Of a DNA stretch of 5,223 nucleotides, positions 4,063 through 5,223 are shown one piece after another. The notes beneath the pieces are model-generated. The model searched no databases. It saw nothing but the letters and a program-made list of their open reading frames with translations, and was not told where the DNA came from. The number at the start of each line of letters is the position of its first letter. Within the stretch, counting starts at the first letter, position 1. Both the position numbers and the translations under genes were made by a program. The stretch comes from Bacteroidota bacterium (GTDB taxonomy: Bacteria; Bacteroidota; Bacteroidia; Flavobacteriales; Flavobacteriaceae), in assembly GCA_023427845.1 (NCBI GenBank), contig JAEYZX010000054.1, positions 1 through 5,223 of the forward strand, in the 5' to 3' direction.

Positions 4063-5223
4063 ATGAAAAATCTACTTTCGGCCGCACTGTTGCTTTTTTC
4101 GATCTCGGCAATTTCACAAATAAAGGGCACGGTGACCGACAGTATCGGGAATCCTTTACCTTTTGTAAATATTTTCATCGAAAACACCTATCGCAGCACA
4201 ACGTCGAACGATTTGGGAATTTATGAGCTCAGTGTCAAATCGACCGGAACCTATACTTTGATTTTTCAGTATTTAGGTTATAAGACCCGCCGAACGACTG
4301 TCAATGTGGAGAACTTGCCCTATACACTCGATGTCACCCTGGTAGATGAAAATTTCTCACTGAATGAAATCATAATAAACCCTAAAGACAATCCCGCAAA
4401 TGGCATAATCCGCAACGCAATTGCTTCAAAAAAGGAAAACACCGAAAAGACGGGGAAATTTACAGCCGACTTCTACTCGCGGGGTATTTTCCGCATCAAA
4501 GACATGCCCGAAAAAATCCTTGGGCAGAAACTCGACATGTTCGACGACATGCTCGACTCGACAAGAAGCGGCATTTTATATTTGTCGGAGACCGTTTCAA
4601 AACTGACGTTTCAAAAACCCGACAAGATGAAGGAAACGATAATCGCTTCAAAAGTCAGCGGCAACGACAATGGTTTCAGCTACAATGATGCGGCATCGGC
4701 AAATTTTGATTTTTATGACAACTACATTCCAATCGGCATCAATGTTGTTTCGCCAATCGCCGACAATGCGTTCAATTATTATAAGTACAAACTCGAAGGA
4801 ACCTTCTTTGACGAAAACAATCAGCAAATCAGCAAAATTCAGGTTATCCCGAAACGCGATTCTGAACCTGTCATGGAAGGCTACCTATATATTGTGGACG
4901 ACAGTTGGGCCATTTACGCGCTCGACCTGAACATTTCCGGGAAACAGATGCAGAATCCGGCGGTCAATCTGCTTACGATCAAACAGAATTTCATTTACAA
5001 CAGCCAGAATAAAATCTGGGTCAAAAATACGCAGACGCTCGATTTCGTCGCCGGTTTGTTGGGAATCAATATTTCGGGCCGGTTTACCTACGTTTATAAC
5101 AATTATGTATTCGAACGCGAATTCGATAAAAAGACATTTACACGCGAAGTGCTGAATTTCGAAAAGGATGCCAATAAAAAAGACGATGCATTTTGGGAAA
5201 CGATCCGACCGGTTCCGCTTACA
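4063..5223 (+). CDS. DUF5686 / carboxypeptidase-like regulatory domain outer-membrane protein, N-terminal part (cut by window edge)
   Basis: The frame stays open for 387 codons from ATG 4063 to the right edge. The protein begins MKNLLSAALLLFSISAISQ, a signal peptide with Gln19 as likely first mature residue. Residues 20-105 form a CarboxypepD_reg-like fold: IKGTVTDSIGNPLPFVNIFI (20-39), the NDLGIYEL turn (49-56) and FQYLGYKT (68-75). The rest matches the DUF5686 family: FTADFYSRG (133-141), MEGYLYIVDDSWAIYALDLNISG (about 271-293), and FWETIRPVPLT (377-387), a conserved family segment. Full-length relatives have about 800 or more residues and end in a predicted outer-membrane barrel, so slightly under half is present. 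The biochemical role is unknown. The 5-nt gap suggests co-transcription with aroQ, though no metabolic link to shikimate synthesis is evident. Neither a TonB box nor a catalytic motif is visible in the part present. Confidence 0.9.
   Translation, partial: MKNLLSAALLLFSISAISQIKGTVTDSIGNPLPFVNIFIENTYRSTTSNDLGIYELSVKSTGTYTLIFQYLGYKTRRTTVNVENLPYTLDVTLVDENFSLNEIIINPKDNPANGIIRNAIASKKENTEKTGKFTADFYSRGIFRIKDMPEKILGQKLDMFDDMLDSTRSGILYLSETVSKLTFQKPDKMKETIIASKVSGNDNGFSYNDAASANFDFYDNYIPIGINVVSPIADNAFNYYKYKLEGTFFDENNQQISKIQVIPKRDSEPVMEGYLYIVDDSWAIYALDLNISGKQMQNPAVNLLTIKQNFIYNSQNKIWVKNTQTLDFVAGLLGINISGRFTYVYNNYVFEREFDKKTFTREVLNFEKDANKKDDAFWETIRPVPLT

Noticed and set aside
4421..4930. Plus-strand open frames in another frame inside the DUF5686 gene (4421-4606 and 4670-4930).
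   Set aside because: The overlapping DUF5686 frame is continuous and family-like; these are out-of-frame shadows with low-complexity sequence.

Overview
The window looks like a chromosomal segment from a member of the Flavobacteriaceae (Bacteroidota), most likely Flavobacterium or a close relative. The evidence is the protein repertoire (small outer-membrane barrels with MKK...ANAQ signal peptides, and a DUF5686 protein with a CarboxypepD_reg-like domain), the AT-rich intergenic DNA, and perfect Bacteroidota-type -7 boxes (TAnnTTTG) in place of an E. coli-like -10. No plasmid, phage, IS, CRISPR, tRNA or rRNA signal was seen.

Layout. Positions 1-546 (minus) hold the N-terminal 182 residues of a XerD-type tyrosine recombinase that runs off the left edge. 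Positions 793-3534 hold four small outer-membrane beta-barrel genes ordered + - - +. The outer pair (793-1422 and 2980-3534) are clear paralogues of the PorT/OMP_b-brl_2 type. The inner pair (1488-2081 and 2278-2784) are OMP_b-brl-type barrels with nearly the same signal peptide but different mature domains. On the right are aroQ (type II 3-dehydroquinate dehydratase, 3641-4057) and, 5 nt after it, the first 387 codons of a DUF5686 outer-membrane protein running off the right edge (4063-5223).

Transcription. Each barrel gene has its own TAnnTTTG box 25-28 nt before its ATG. Three strong hairpin terminators separate the units: a shared bidirectional one between the first two convergent genes, one with a C(UUCG)G tetraloop and U10 tract after the 2278-2784 gene, and one between the last barrel gene and aroQ. 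The barrel genes therefore look monocistronic, while aroQ and the DUF5686 gene look like a two-gene operon. No gene-free stretch exceeds 300 bases.

How the genes fit together. XerD (chromosome dimer resolution) and AroQ (shikimate pathway) are housekeeping genes. The four barrels form a separately transcribed surface-protein cluster between them. I see no defence, secretion or other novel multi-gene system. The most interesting signals are regulatory: a TTCAATAA octamer repeated four times upstream of the first barrel gene, and overlapping TTAACAA/TTGTTAA palindromes between the divergent barrel genes.
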